From the NCBI RefSeq assembly GCF_002158905.1, contig NZ_CP021431.1, forward strand, positions 2,729,001-2,793,000: a stretch of 64,000 nt of DNA. Reading direction: 5' to 3'. The DNA comes from Yoonia vestfoldensis (lineage in GTDB: Bacteria; Pseudomonadota; Alphaproteobacteria; Rhodobacterales; Rhodobacteraceae). The notes beneath the pieces were generated by a model. The model was not told where the DNA came from and ran no database searches. It was given only the letters and a program-made list of their open reading frames with translations. Of the stretch, positions 25,039-33,954 are shown in pieces; position 1 is the stretch's first letter; every line of letters begins with the position of its first letter. The translations under genes were made by a program, and so were the position numbers.

Positions 25039-25602
25039 ATGTTCATCCAGACCGAATCGACCCCGAATCCCGCGACGCTGAAATTCCTGCCCGGACAGAA
25101 CGTGCTGGATGTCGGCACCGCCGATTTCCCCAATGCCGAGGCCGCGCAGCATTCGCCGCTGGCCCAGCGCATCTTTGCGGCGGGCGGCGTGTCGGGCGTG
25201 TTTTTCGGCATCGACTTTGTCACGGTGACCAAGGCCGATGGCGTGGAATGGGACCATATCAAACCCGGCATTCTGGGCGCGATCATGGAACATTACCAAT
25301 CGGGCCAATCGGTGATGGCCGCCGACCACAAACCCGTCAGCGGACATGCCGACCACAGCGGCGAGGATGGCGATATCGTCAACCAGATCAAGGAATTGCT
25401 GGATACCCGCGTGCGCCCTGCCGTCGCGCAAGACGGGGGCGACATTACCTTCCACGGCTTTGATCGTGGTATCGTCTATCTGCATATGCAGGGCGCTTGC
25501 GCCGGTTGCCCCTCGTCCACGCTGACGCTGAAAATGGGCATCGAGAACCTGCTGCGCCATTATATCCCCGAGGTGATCGAGGTCCGGCCTGTCGCGGCCT
25601 GA
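25039..25602 (+). CDS. NifU-family Fe-S cluster carrier (Nfu type)
   Basis: 187 residues. The N-terminal Nfu_N-type domain opens with MFIQTESTPNPATLKFLPG, as in mitochondrial and alphaproteobacterial Nfu proteins. The C-terminal NifU domain carries the cluster-binding CAGC motif, Cys154 and Cys157, in QGACAGCPSSTLTLKMGIE. The protein receives and delivers [4Fe-4S] clusters to apo-enzymes, which in this window could include SdhB. A sigma-70 promoter and a candidate Irr operator are upstream, suggesting iron-responsive expression. The tsaB gene follows after 17 bp. Confidence 0.92.
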   Translation: MFIQTESTPNPATLKFLPGQNVLDVGTADFPNAEAAQHSPLAQRIFAAGGVSGVFFGIDFVTVTKADGVEWDHIKPGILGAIMEHYQSGQSVMAADHKPVSGHADHSGEDGDIVNQIKELLDTRVRPAVAQDGGDITFHGFDRGIVYLHMQGACAGCPSSTLTLKMGIENLLRHYIPEVIEVRPVAA

Positions 25603-25619
25603 GCGGACGCGCATCAATC

Positions 25620-26204
25620 ATGCCGCCTAAGACCAGATTGATCGCATTCGACACATCGGCGGCGCATTGCGCCGCCGCTTTGCTGTTGGGCGACCGGATC
25701 ATCACCCGCGTCGATGACATGGCCAAAGGACAGGCCGAACATCTGATGCCGATGCTGGGGGAAATGCTGACCGCCCAAGGGCTGACATGGCGCGATCTGG
25801 ACGGGATCGGCGTGGGCACCGGCCCGGGCAATTTCACCGGCATCCGCATTTCGGTCAGTGCCGCGCGCGGTCTGGCCTTGGGGCTGGGCAAGCCTGCGGT
25901 GGGGGTTTCGGTGTTTGAAACCACGCAGCAGCTGTCCGGTCGGGCGCAGGTCGCAGTGCCCGCGCCGCGCGATCAGGCCTATCTGATGGATTTCGACACA
26001 GAGGCCAAACCAGTCATCCGCCCGTTGACGGGTTTGGGCGCGGTGGCATTTTCGACCGATCACAGCCCTGCGGCGCATATCGGCTGTCTGGCGCAGATTG
26101 CGGCGGGCCGGATCGGCGGGGATTATCCCCGCCCTACGCCGCTTTATGTGCGCGCCGCCGATGCCGCCCCCGCCCGTGACGCAGCGCCCGTGATCCTGCC
26201 ATGA
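25620..26204 (+). CDS. tsaB: tRNA threonylcarbamoyladenosine biosynthesis protein TsaB
   Basis: 194 residues. The actin-like ASKHA opening LIAFDTSAAHCAAALL is followed by the conserved segment GIGVGTGPGNFTGIRISVSAARGLAL. TsaB is a partner of TsaD and TsaE in making the t6A modification at position 37 of ANN-decoding tRNAs. The start at 25620 is chosen because family proteins begin just before LIAFDTS; the frame is open further into the previous gene. It overlaps rimI by ATGA, a standard pairing. Confidence 0.92.
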   Translation: MPPKTRLIAFDTSAAHCAAALLLGDRIITRVDDMAKGQAEHLMPMLGEMLTAQGLTWRDLDGIGVGTGPGNFTGIRISVSAARGLALGLGKPAVGVSVFETTQQLSGRAQVAVPAPRDQAYLMDFDTEAKPVIRPLTGLGAVAFSTDHSPAAHIGCLAQIAAGRIGGDYPRPTPLYVRAADAAPARDAAPVILP

Positions 26205-26620
26205 CGCCAGAAGCGCTGGCCAGGCTGCATGCGCAGGCGTTTTCATCCACCCGCACATGGTCGGCCGCCGAATTCCGCGACCTACTGGATCAGCCGGGGG
26301 CGATCCTTGCAGGCGATGACCGCGCCTTTGCCCTGCTGCGCGTCACGCTGGACGAGGCCGAAATCCTGACCATCGCCACCGCCCCTGCGCATCGGCGCAA
26401 GGGGCTCGCGCGCAAGGCGCTGGCACAGGCGGAAACGGCGGCGCAGGCGCTAGGTGCCTGTGTGATCTTTCTTGAAGTGGCCGAGGATAACACCGCCGCA
26501 CGCGCGCTTTATGCGCAAGCGGGCTATGCGCAGATCGGGCGGCGACCGGGTTATTATCTGCCCAAAGATGCAGCACCTGTCGCGGCATTGGTATTGCGCA
26601 AGGCATTTGCTGCCCGGTAA
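26201..26620 (+). CDS. rimI: GNAT-family N-acetyltransferase, RimI type
   Basis: 139 residues with the GNAT fold: EAEILTIATAPAHRRKGLARKAL contains the acetyl-CoA-binding Q/RxxGxG/A-like loop (RRKGLA), and LEVAEDNTAARALYAQAGY is motif B. RimI acetylates the N-terminus of ribosomal protein S18; other substrates are possible. Translational coupling to tsaB supports the RimI label. The gene is followed by a 185-bp gap before the nucleoside-uptake operon. Confidence 0.85.
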   Translation: MTPEALARLHAQAFSSTRTWSAAEFRDLLDQPGAILAGDDRAFALLRVTLDEAEILTIATAPAHRRKGLARKALAQAETAAQALGACVIFLEVAEDNTAARALYAQAGYAQIGRRPGYYLPKDAAPVAALVLRKAFAAR

Positions 26621-26726
26621 CGCGGCGTCAGGTGCAAAACCGGCGATCAATCCTCTGACAGATGCCCGAATTGACGCAAAAACCTGTTGATCTTCGCCAG
26701 CGGGCCATGCCTTATCTTGCGATGGT

Positions 26727-26742
26727 CCGAACACTGGTTCGG
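26727..26742 (+). promoter_or_regulatory. Inverted repeat upstream of the BMP gene
   Basis: CCGAAC, 4 bases, GTTCGG: a perfect 6-bp-arm repeat 64 bp before the start codon of the nucleoside-binding protein gene. It is a candidate operator or leader hairpin of the uptake operon. The rest of the 26621-26805 gap holds no gene. Confidence 0.35.
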
Positions 26743-26805
26743 TAATCAACGGAAGGCGCGGGCAGTCAGCCAGCAGGACTTCGCAACACGACTTGGGAGA
26801 AAATA

Positions 26806-27801
26806 ATGACCATGATGCATAAACTTCTTGGCGCTTCGGCTGCGCTGGCCCTGACAGCAGGTGCCGCGATGGCCGATCCGGCGATCCTGTTCGATCTGGG
26901 CGGCAAATTCGATAAATCCTTCAACGAAAGCGCCTATAACGGGGCAGAGCGTTGGGCGACTGAAACCGGCGGCAGCTATGCCGAGGTGGAAATCCAATCC
27001 GATGCGCAGCGTGAACAGGCGATCCGCCGTTTCGCCGAATCCGGTGCCAATCCGATCGTCATGGCGGGCTTTTCATGGGCAACGCCGCTGGAAAAAGTCG
27101 CCGCTGACTATCCTGACACCAGCTTTACCATCATCGACATGGTCGTGGATGCGCCAAATGTCCGCTCGGTCGTGTTCAACGAACATGAAGGGTCCTATCT
27201 GGTCGGCATGATGGCCGCGATGGCATCCGAGACCGGCACCGTGTCCTTTGTTGGCGGCATGGACATTCCGCTGATCCGCAAATTCGCCTGTGGCTATGCC
27301 CAAGGTGTCTTGGCCGTGAACCCCGATGCGACCGTGATCGCCAATATGACCGGCACAACCCCTGCCGCATGGAACGACCCGGTCAAAGGGTCCGAACTGA
27401 CGCTGGCGCAGATCAGCCAGGGGTCCGACGTTGTCTTTGCCGCGGCCGGTGGCACCGGTGTCGGTGTGTTGCAGACCGCCGCTGACAGCGACATCCTGTC
27501 GATTGGCGTCGATGCCAACCAGAACTATCTGCACCCCGGTCAGGTGCTGACATCGATGCTCAAGCGCGTCGATAACGCCGTCTACGAGGCTTTCATGCAG
27601 GGCGAAGCGCTGGAAACCGGTTTCAACGTCATGGGTGTGGCCAATGAAGGCGTGGGTTACGCGCTGGATGAATTCAACGCCGATCTGGTGACTGCCGAAA
27701 TGCAGGCAACCGTCGATGCCGCTGCCGCCGATATCGCCGCGGGAACGCTGAGCGTGCATGATTATTCATCCGACGAAAGCTGCCCTGCCCTGACGTTCTA
27801 A
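26806..27801 (+). CDS. BMP-family ABC transporter substrate-binding protein (probable nucleoside uptake)
   Basis: 331 residues. A signal peptide of about 23 residues ends in AAMA before DPAILF, so the protein is periplasmic. It matches the basic membrane protein/PnrA family: FDLGGKFDKSFNESAYNGAERW at the mature N-terminus and VVFNEHEGSYLVGMMAA in the middle, with VFAAAGGTGVGVLQTA near the hinge. BMP proteins studied elsewhere bind purine nucleosides. GGGAGAAAATA precedes the ATG. It is followed by an ABC ATPase (interrupted), two permeases and purine nucleoside phosphorylase, which supports nucleoside import followed by phosphorolysis. Confidence 0.9.
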   Translation: MTMMHKLLGASAALALTAGAAMADPAILFDLGGKFDKSFNESAYNGAERWATETGGSYAEVEIQSDAQREQAIRRFAESGANPIVMAGFSWATPLEKVAADYPDTSFTIIDMVVDAPNVRSVVFNEHEGSYLVGMMAAMASETGTVSFVGGMDIPLIRKFACGYAQGVLAVNPDATVIANMTGTTPAAWNDPVKGSELTLAQISQGSDVVFAAAGGTGVGVLQTAADSDILSIGVDANQNYLHPGQVLTSMLKRVDNAVYEAFMQGEALETGFNVMGVANEGVGYALDEFNADLVTAEMQATVDAAAADIAAGTLSVHDYSSDESCPALTF

Positions 27802-27826
27802 GACGTCCGACAGGCCACAACAGACG

Positions 27827-27860
27827 GGGCCGCGCTGATCGCCATCCGCGCGGCCCTTTT
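27827..27860 (+). terminator. Intra-operon hairpin with T-run after the BMP gene
   Basis: GGGCCGCGC (27827-27835) and GCGCGGCCC (27848-27856) form a 9-bp perfect stem followed by TTTT. It sits between the binding-protein gene and the ATPase gene of the same operon, where a partial terminator or mRNA-stabilising hairpin would give more binding protein than transporter. Confidence 0.7.
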
Positions 27861-28904
27861 ACAAGGACAAGTGCCGCATGACCGCCACAGCCCCCGCCAT
27901 CGAACTCAAAGGCATCTCCAAGGCGTTCGGCCCGGTGCAGGCCAACAAGGATATCTCGATCCGCGTCATGCCGGGCACGATCCACGGGATCATCGGTGAA
28001 AACGGTGCCGGCAAATCAACGCTGATGTCGATCCTTTACGGTTTCTACAAGGCCGACAAAGGCGAGATTTTCATCGCGGGCAAAAAGGCCAATATCACCG
28101 ACAGCCAGACCGCCATCGCCGCGGGGATCGGCATGGTGTTCCAGCATTTCAAACTGGTGGAAAATTTCACCGTGCTGGAAAACATCGTGCTGGGTGCCGA
28201 AGACAGCGGGTTATTACGCCCCTCGCTGGCCCGCGCCCGGCGCGAATTGCAGGCGCTGGCGAGCGAATATGAATTGAACGTCGATCCCGATGCGGTGATC
28301 GAAGAAGTGGGCGTTGGCATGCAACAGCGTGTCGAGATCCTCAAGGCGCTTTACCGGCAGGCCGATATCCTGATCCTCGACGAACCCACCGGCGTGCTGA
28401 CCCCCGCCGAGGCGGATCACCTGTTCCGTATCCTTGAAAACCTGCGCCGCGAAGGCAAGACGATCATCCTGATCACCCATAAACTGCGCGAGATCATGGA
28501 GATCACCGATACCGTCAGCGTGATGCGCCGTGGCGAGATGACGGCGACCGTCAAGACATCCGATACCAGCCCTGCCGAACTGGCCGAACTGATGGTCGGG
28601 CGCAAGGTCTTGCTGCGTGTGGACAAATCCCCGCCCGTGATCGGGCGCAAGATTTTGGAAGTGCGTAACCTGAACGTCACCGACAGCAAGGGCGTTCACC
28701 GCGTCAAGGACGTCAGTTTCGACGTCCATGCAGGCGAGATTCTGGGCATCGCGGGTGTGGCGGGCAACGGGCAGTCCGAATTGCTAGAGGTGCTGGGGGG
28801 CTATGAAAAGGCCACCGGCACCATCTTGATGAACGGGGCCGAGATTGACCTGACCGGCGCGCAATCCGACGGGCAAAGCAGGCGCGCCAATGGCATCGCC
28901 CATG

Positions 28905-29958
28905 GGCTTTGTTGCACAAATCCCATCATGAGGGGATTCACTGTGTGAATCCAGCGTGGTAGCGGGTTGCGATGAGCAGCTGGACACCGACTACGTACAA
29001 GACCCGGAACTGGGCAGAGTACAATCATTCACTTAAGCAGCGGGGATCGCTGTCGATCTGGTTTGATCCAGAGATGTCATGGGAAGCAGAGGCCTCTGGA
29101 CGCCGTGGGCGTCAGAAAACCTACAGCGATGCAGCCATCCAAGCCTGTTTGACCCTCAAGGTACTATTCGGCTTGCCCTTGCGGCAGACGACCGGGTTTG
29201 TGGAGAGCTTGCTGAAACGGGTTGAGCTGGACTGGTCGGTGCCGGACTTCAGTACCCTGTGTCGGCGTCAGAAGACGTTGTCCGTCGCCATCCCTTACAA
29301 GGGATCAGCAGGACCACTTCACCTGCTTGTCGACAGCACAGGCATTAAGGCTGAAGGCGAAGGAGAGTGGAATGCCCGCAAGCATGGCGGTCCAAAGCGC
29401 CGCTTGTGGCGCAAGATCCACATTGGGGTCGATGAGGAAACGCTGGAGATCCGCGCGATCGAGGTGACGAGTAGCAGCATTGGGGACGCCCCGATGCTGC
29501 CAGACTTGCTCAGCCAGATCCCACCTGATCAGGAGCTTGGCAGCGTCACGGCGGACGGAGCATATGATACACGCAAATGCCATGATGCGATTGCGGCACG
29601 CAATGCGCACGCCGTCATACCCCCGCGCAAGAACGCCAAGATGTGGAAACCTGACACAGCAGGAGCGAAAGCGCGTAACGAAGCAGTGCGATCCTCAAAG
29701 TATCTGGGTCGTGCTTTGTGGCGAAACCTGACTGGATATCACCGCCGGAGCCGCGTTGAGACAAAAATGCATTGTGTAAAGCTACTCGGTCAGCGCCTCT
29801 CGGCGCGGGACTTCGATCGCCAGGTTGCAGAGATCCAGATCCGTGCCGCGATCCTAAACGGCTTCACAGCTCTTGGCATACCGCGTACGGTCGCCGTAGG
29901 CTAAATCCGTCCGGGGTCAGGGGAAACACGTCCCCAAGCGGGTTTGTGCAACAAAGCC
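28905..29958 (+). mobile_element. IS5-family (IS903-group) insertion sequence, copy 1
   Basis: 1054 bp. The terminal inverted repeats are GGCTTTGTTGCACAAA at the left (28905) and its complement at the right (ending 29958; TTTGTGCAACAAAGCC). It is flanked by a perfect 9-bp target duplication TCGCCCATG (28896-28904 and 29959-29967). The 9-bp duplication and GGCTTTGTTG ends are typical of the IS903 group. A hairpin with 8-bp arms (28934-28952) lies inside the left end. It interrupts the ABC ATPase gene and appears identical to the copy at 42910. Confidence 0.95.
28972..29904 (+). CDS. IS5-family transposase (copy 1)
   Basis: 310 residues, complete. The DDE catalytic triad is in place: Asp121 in LLVDSTGIK, Asp195 in VTADGAYDT, and Glu263 within the family's Y-x2-R-x3-E pattern (YHRRSRVE, residues 256-263). 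The N-terminus (YSDAAIQACLTLKVLFGLPLRQ) matches the IS5 DUF772-like region. Nothing suggests inactivation. Its reading direction is the same as the host operon, so it may supply some readthrough transcription to the permease genes. Confidence 0.95.
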   Translation: MSSWTPTTYKTRNWAEYNHSLKQRGSLSIWFDPEMSWEAEASGRRGRQKTYSDAAIQACLTLKVLFGLPLRQTTGFVESLLKRVELDWSVPDFSTLCRRQKTLSVAIPYKGSAGPLHLLVDSTGIKAEGEGEWNARKHGGPKRRLWRKIHIGVDEETLEIRAIEVTSSSIGDAPMLPDLLSQIPPDQELGSVTADGAYDTRKCHDAIAARNAHAVIPPRKNAKMWKPDTAGAKARNEAVRSSKYLGRALWRNLTGYHRRSRVETKMHCVKLLGQRLSARDFDRQVAEIQIRAAILNGFTALGIPRTVAVG

Positions 29959-30547
29959 TCGCCCATGTCCCCGAAGACCGCCAGCGCGAAGGCCTGATCA
30001 TGGATTTCCACGCTTGGGAAAACACCGCCTTTGGCTATCACCATGACGCACGCTATCAAAAATCGCGCCTGTTCATGGATAATCAGGCGATCCTGAAAGA
30101 CACCGCCGAAAAGATGGCCCGTTTCGACGTGCGCCCGCCCGACCCGAAACTGGCCGCGAAAAGCTTTTCCGGCGGCAACCAGCAGAAAATCGTGCTGGCC
30201 CGCGAGATTGAGCGCAATCCCGACCTATTGCTGATCGGCCAGCCCACGCGCGGCGTGGATATCGGCGCGATCGAGTTCATCCACCAACAGATCGTTGCGC
30301 TGCGCAATCAGGGCAAGGCCATCTTGCTGGTCTCGGTCGAGCTAGAGGAAATCCTGTCCCTTTCGGACCGGATCGCCGTGATGTTCGACGGAAAATTGAT
30401 GGGCGAGCGGGTGCCACAAGACACCAACGAGAAAGAACTGGGCCTGCTGATGGCTGGCATGACGACAGAGCCTGCGGGCGATCCGTTTCAGGCGGTTGCG
30501 GACAACCTTGCCTATAGCGGCGGCACCACCGCCAAGGGGGCTTGATC

Positions 30548-31642
30548 ATGGATGTGATGCCAAAATGGGCCGATGTGATCCTGATCCCGCTGATTTCCAT
30601 CCTGCTGGCGGCAATTCTGTCGGCGCTGGTCATTCTGGCCATCGGTGAAAACCCTTGGGAGGCCGTCAAGCTGATGGTCGATGGCGCGTTAGGGTCCACC
30701 TATGGCTGGGGCTATACGCTTTATTATGCGACGAATTTCATCTTTACGGGGCTGGCGGTATCCATCGCCTTTCACGCACGGCTGTTCAATATCGGTGGCG
30801 AAGGTCAGGCGGTGCTGGGTGGTTTGGGCGTGGCGCTGGCCTGTCTTTACATCCCCTGGCCGCATTGGACGCTGGCCCTGTTGGGGGCCAGCCTGATGGC
30901 GGCGGCTTTCGGCGCGGCTTGGGCAGCGATCCCGGCCTTTTTGCAGGCCAAACGCGGCAGCCATATCGTGATCACCACGATCATGTTCAACTTTATCGCC
31001 GCCGCCTTGCTGAACTATCTGCTGATCGGCGCGCTCAAGGTGCCGGGGTCGATGGAACCGGCGACCGCGACTTTCCCGCCCGCCACGCATCTGCCGTCGT
31101 TTCAGGATATGTTCAATTTCGGCGAGACCACGTTTTTCCGTGGCGCCCCTGCAAATGTCACCTTTTTCGTCGCGGTCGCGGCCTGTGTCGCGCTTTGGGC
31201 GCTGATCTGGCGCACGCGCTTGGGCTATGAATTGCGGTCCTTCGGCCATTCCGAACAGGCGGCAAAATATGCGGGTATCAGCCCGACCAAGATCATCATG
31301 ATCACCATGCTGATTTCCGGCGGGCTGGCCGGTATGATGGCCATCAACAACGTGCAGGGAGAGGCTGAACGGCTGGTCCTGAACGCGGTCGAGGGGGCGG
31401 GCTTTATCGGGATCGCGGTTGCACTGATGGGGCGCAGCCATCCGTTCGGGGTCTTGCTGGCGGCGCTGCTGTTCGGCTTTCTTTATCAAGGTGGCGCAGA
31501 ACTTGCGCTCTGGACCTCGATCCCGCGCGAATTGATCATCGTGATCCAGGCTTTGGTGATCCTGTTCACCGGCGCATTGGACAATATGGTGCGCATGCCG
31601 CTGGAACGGCTTTTCCTGGCGATGCGGAGCGCAAGACAATGA
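30548..31642 (+). CDS. Nucleoside ABC transporter permease 1
   Basis: 364 residues with roughly nine to ten membrane helices and the BPD_transp_2 family signature NIGGEGQAVLGGLGVALA and the cytoplasmic coupling region RTRLGYELRSFGHSEQAAKYAGIS. The ATG at 30548 is 7 nt after AAGGGGG; a TTG 6 bp earlier overlaps the ATPase stop. It pairs with the permease at 32062 as a heterodimer for a BMP-type nucleoside importer. The gene is intact but lies downstream of the IS-broken ATPase, so the transporter it serves should be inactive unless another ATPase substitutes. Confidence 0.92.
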   Translation: MDVMPKWADVILIPLISILLAAILSALVILAIGENPWEAVKLMVDGALGSTYGWGYTLYYATNFIFTGLAVSIAFHARLFNIGGEGQAVLGGLGVALACLYIPWPHWTLALLGASLMAAAFGAAWAAIPAFLQAKRGSHIVITTIMFNFIAAALLNYLLIGALKVPGSMEPATATFPPATHLPSFQDMFNFGETTFFRGAPANVTFFVAVAACVALWALIWRTRLGYELRSFGHSEQAAKYAGISPTKIIMITMLISGGLAGMMAINNVQGEAERLVLNAVEGAGFIGIAVALMGRSHPFGVLLAALLFGFLYQGGAELALWTSIPRELIIVIQALVILFTGALDNMVRMPLERLFLAMRSARQ

Positions 31643-32061
31643 TGGCCGGACCTTTCAAGATCGGGATCGAGGATGATAGCGGTGCCGATCTTGGCTTTGT
31701 CTTAAGCTGTCTGGCGCTTGGGATGATCACGATGGATGAATTGCACCGCTGGATTCATCATGTGATGGATCAGACTCCGGGCGGCGATGTGCCCGCGCAT
31801 CTGGTGGCGCTGCTGGCGGTCAAGAACCGCGCCAATGTGTTCCGCCCGAATGCGGCCGTGATGCCCCGCATCCCGCATGATCCGTTCATCACCGATGATC
31901 GGTTCGACGCGATGCTGGGTTTGCAATTCTTCATGCGCCGCGACAAACCGCAGGTCAACGACATCACCCAAGACGAGGCAGAGGCCGCCCTGCGCCGCAA
32001 CCCCGAAGTGGCCGACCGCTTTTTCGCGCTGTTTCCCTTCCTGACAGAGGCTGTAGGCTAA
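31639..32061 (+). CDS. Hypothetical protein embedded between the two permease genes
   Basis: 140 residues, soluble, no signal peptide or membrane segment, no motif I recognise. It is rich in charged residues in the second half (DITQDEAEAALRRNPEVADRFF). It is real by context: its ATG overlaps the upstream permease stop (ATGA) and its TAA abuts the next permease start with no gap, so it is translated as part of the operon. A role in regulating or assembling the transporter is possible but only inferred from position. Confidence 0.75.
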   Translation: MMAGPFKIGIEDDSGADLGFVLSCLALGMITMDELHRWIHHVMDQTPGGDVPAHLVALLAVKNRANVFRPNAAVMPRIPHDPFITDDRFDAMLGLQFFMRRDKPQVNDITQDEAEAALRRNPEVADRFFALFPFLTEAVG

Positions 32062-33030
32062 ATGGATTTTGCGACCCTTCTCCAGATGCTGGACGCGACA
32101 TTGCGTCTGGCGACACCGCTTTTGCTGGCCTGTCTGGCGGGCCTGTTTTCAGAGCGGGCCGGTATCTTTGATATCGGGCTGGAAGGCAAAATGCTGGCCG
32201 CCGCCTTCATGTCGGCGGCGATTGCGGCAGTCACAGGCAATGTCTGGCTGGGCTTGCTGGCGGGGATCGGCGCGTCGCTGATGCTGTCGGCGGTGCATGG
32301 GCTGGCCTCGATCACTTTCCGGGGCAATCAGCTGATTTCTGGGGTGGCGATCAACTTTCTGGCGGCAGGTCTGACGGTCGTCGTCGCGCAAAGCTGGTTC
32401 CGCCAAGGCGGGCGCACCCCGCAATTGTCCGGTGACGGGCGGTTCAACCCGATCACCCTGCCCTTTGCGGATGCGCTGCGCGATGTGCCGATCCTTGGGC
32501 CGATCTATTACGAGCTGATTTCCGGCCATACGATCCTTGTCTATGTGGCACTTTTGACGGTGCCGCTGACCTGGTGGGTGCTGTATCGCACACGGTTCGG
32601 CCTGCGCCTGCGGGCTGTGGGTGAAAACCCTGCGGCTGTGGATACGGCAGGCGTATCGGTGGTGGCGCTCCGCTTTGCCGCTGTCGGCATCTGCGGCGTG
32701 CTGTGCGGCATTGCGGGGGCCTATCTGGCGACCGCGCTGCAAGCCGGTTTCGTCAAGGACATGAGCGCGGGGCGCGGCTATATCGCGCTGGCCGCACTGA
32801 TTTTTGCCAAATGGCGGCCATGGTATGCGCTTTATGCCTGCCTGCTGTTCGGCTTTCTGCAAGCGCTGTCGCTGCGGCCCGACATCATCACCGGCGTGAT
32901 CGGTTTCCGCGTGAACGGCCAGTTCCTTGACGTGCTGCCCTATATCCTGACCGTGATCATCCTTGCCGGTTTCGTCGGCAAGGCGATCCCCCCCCGTGCC
33001 GGAGGCGCGCCCTATGTCAAAGAACGCTGA
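32062..33030 (+). CDS. Nucleoside ABC transporter permease 2
   Basis: 322 residues with about eight to nine membrane helices. The family signature ERAGIFDIGLEGKMLAAAF is at residues 29-47, and the coupling-helix region RTRFGLRLRAVGENPAAVDTAGVS is near residue 175. It is the partner of the permease at 30548 in a BMP-type nucleoside importer. It starts directly after the 140-residue hypothetical gene and its end overlaps punA by 17 bp. Confidence 0.92.
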   Translation: MDFATLLQMLDATLRLATPLLLACLAGLFSERAGIFDIGLEGKMLAAAFMSAAIAAVTGNVWLGLLAGIGASLMLSAVHGLASITFRGNQLISGVAINFLAAGLTVVVAQSWFRQGGRTPQLSGDGRFNPITLPFADALRDVPILGPIYYELISGHTILVYVALLTVPLTWWVLYRTRFGLRLRAVGENPAAVDTAGVSVVALRFAAVGICGVLCGIAGAYLATALQAGFVKDMSAGRGYIALAALIFAKWRPWYALYACLLFGFLQALSLRPDIITGVIGFRVNGQFLDVLPYILTVIILAGFVGKAIPPRAGGAPYVKER

Positions 33031-33820
33031 AACCCTAGCTGACCAGATCAAGGCGCGCGCGGGCGATGCCCCGGTGCGGCTGGGCCTGATCCTTGGCTCT
33101 GGCCTTGGCCATATCGCAGAGGCCGTGGAGGGTGTCGCAATCCCCTATGACGATCTGCCGGGCTTTCCTCATGCGGGTGTGTCGGGGCACAACCCCAAGC
33201 TGGTGATTGGCGATCTGGAAGGCGTGCGCGTCGCGGTCTTTGGCGGACGGGCGCATTATTACGAAAAGGGCGTCCCCGATGTGATGCGCCTGCCGCTGGA
33301 AGTGTTGCGCGCCCTTGGCGCAGAGGCGATGATCGCGACCAATGCGGCAGGATCAATGCGTGCAGATATGCCCACCGGGTCGATCATGTGCCTGTCGGAT
33401 CATATCAATTTTTCCGGGCTGAACCCGCTGATCGGGGAACCCACGGATGCGCGGTTCGTGCCGATGAAAGACGCCTATGACCCCGCGATCCGCGCCGCGC
33501 TGCGCGCCGCCGCCGACAGCACCGGCACGCAGATGGCCGACGGGATCTATGCCTGGTATTCCGGCCCGTCCTTCGAAACCCCCGCCGAAATTCGCGCAAT
33601 CGCCATGCTGGGGGCCGATGCCGTGGGCATGTCCACCGTGCCCGAAGTGATCCTTGCGCGGTTCCTTGGCCTGCGCGCCGCCGCCATTTCCACGATCACC
33701 AATATGGCGGCAGGCCTTAGCGACGAGGCGATCAGCCACGACCACACCAAAGCGATGGCCCCGATCGGCGCGGCCAAGCTGGAAAAGGTGCTGCGCGCCT
33801 ATCTGCGCGGGCTGGCATAG
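33014..33820 (+). CDS. punA: Purine-nucleoside phosphorylase (trimeric, PunA type)
   Basis: 268 residues. Family motifs: LILGSGLGHIAEA (phosphate-binding loop), GGRAHYYEKG, ATNAAGSMRADM, YSGPSFETPAEIRAI and MSTVPEVILARF. It cleaves purine nucleosides with phosphate to free base and ribose-1-phosphate. The start ATG at 33014 lies inside the 3' end of the permease gene, so it is coupled to the import operon and would process what the transporter brings in. A second, unrelated-fold-branch phosphorylase (deoD) lies at 44461. Confidence 0.93.
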   Translation: MSKNAETLADQIKARAGDAPVRLGLILGSGLGHIAEAVEGVAIPYDDLPGFPHAGVSGHNPKLVIGDLEGVRVAVFGGRAHYYEKGVPDVMRLPLEVLRALGAEAMIATNAAGSMRADMPTGSIMCLSDHINFSGLNPLIGEPTDARFVPMKDAYDPAIRAALRAAADSTGTQMADGIYAWYSGPSFETPAEIRAIAMLGADAVGMSTVPEVILARFLGLRAAAISTITNMAAGLSDEAISHDHTKAMAPIGAAKLEKVLRAYLRGLA

Positions 33821-33954
33821 GTCCAGTTCCGCGCCAGCACTGATGCCAAGTGACCGAAATGCAGCGAATGCCGTCTTTCATGCATGTGAGCGTTTGACAC
33901 AGGGCGACGAAAGGTCTTTGTTGCGGCCAGCGGCACAAGCCCCCGGAACAGCCC

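Larger units (their letters stand above)
27878..30545 (+). pseudogene. Nucleoside ABC transporter ATP-binding protein, interrupted by an insertion sequence
   Basis: The gene is split by the IS at 28905-29958. Removing the IS and one copy of the 9-bp target duplication joins 27878-28904 to 29968-30545 in frame, giving an intact 534-residue protein with two ABC domains, the usual form for BMP-type transporters. The first domain is complete (Walker A GENGAGKST, signature region GVGMQQRVEI, Walker B ILILDEPTGVLTP). The second domain's Walker A (GVAGNGQSELLE) is before the insertion, whereas its signature FSGGNQQKIVLARE and Walker B are after it. As it stands, translation enters the IS and stops at 28948 after 14 foreign residues. 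An internal ATG at 30000 could produce only a fragment. There is no other damage, so the insertion looks recent. Confidence 0.93.

Noticed and set aside
28934..28952. Hairpin with 8-bp arms near the IS left end as a host terminator
   Set aside because: It is present in both IS copies and so belongs to the element, probably protecting it from incoming transcription.
33894..33922. TTGACA-N17-TTTGTT as a firm promoter for the TauE/SafE gene
   Set aside because: The -10 matches at only 3 of 6 positions, too weak to list as a separate feature.
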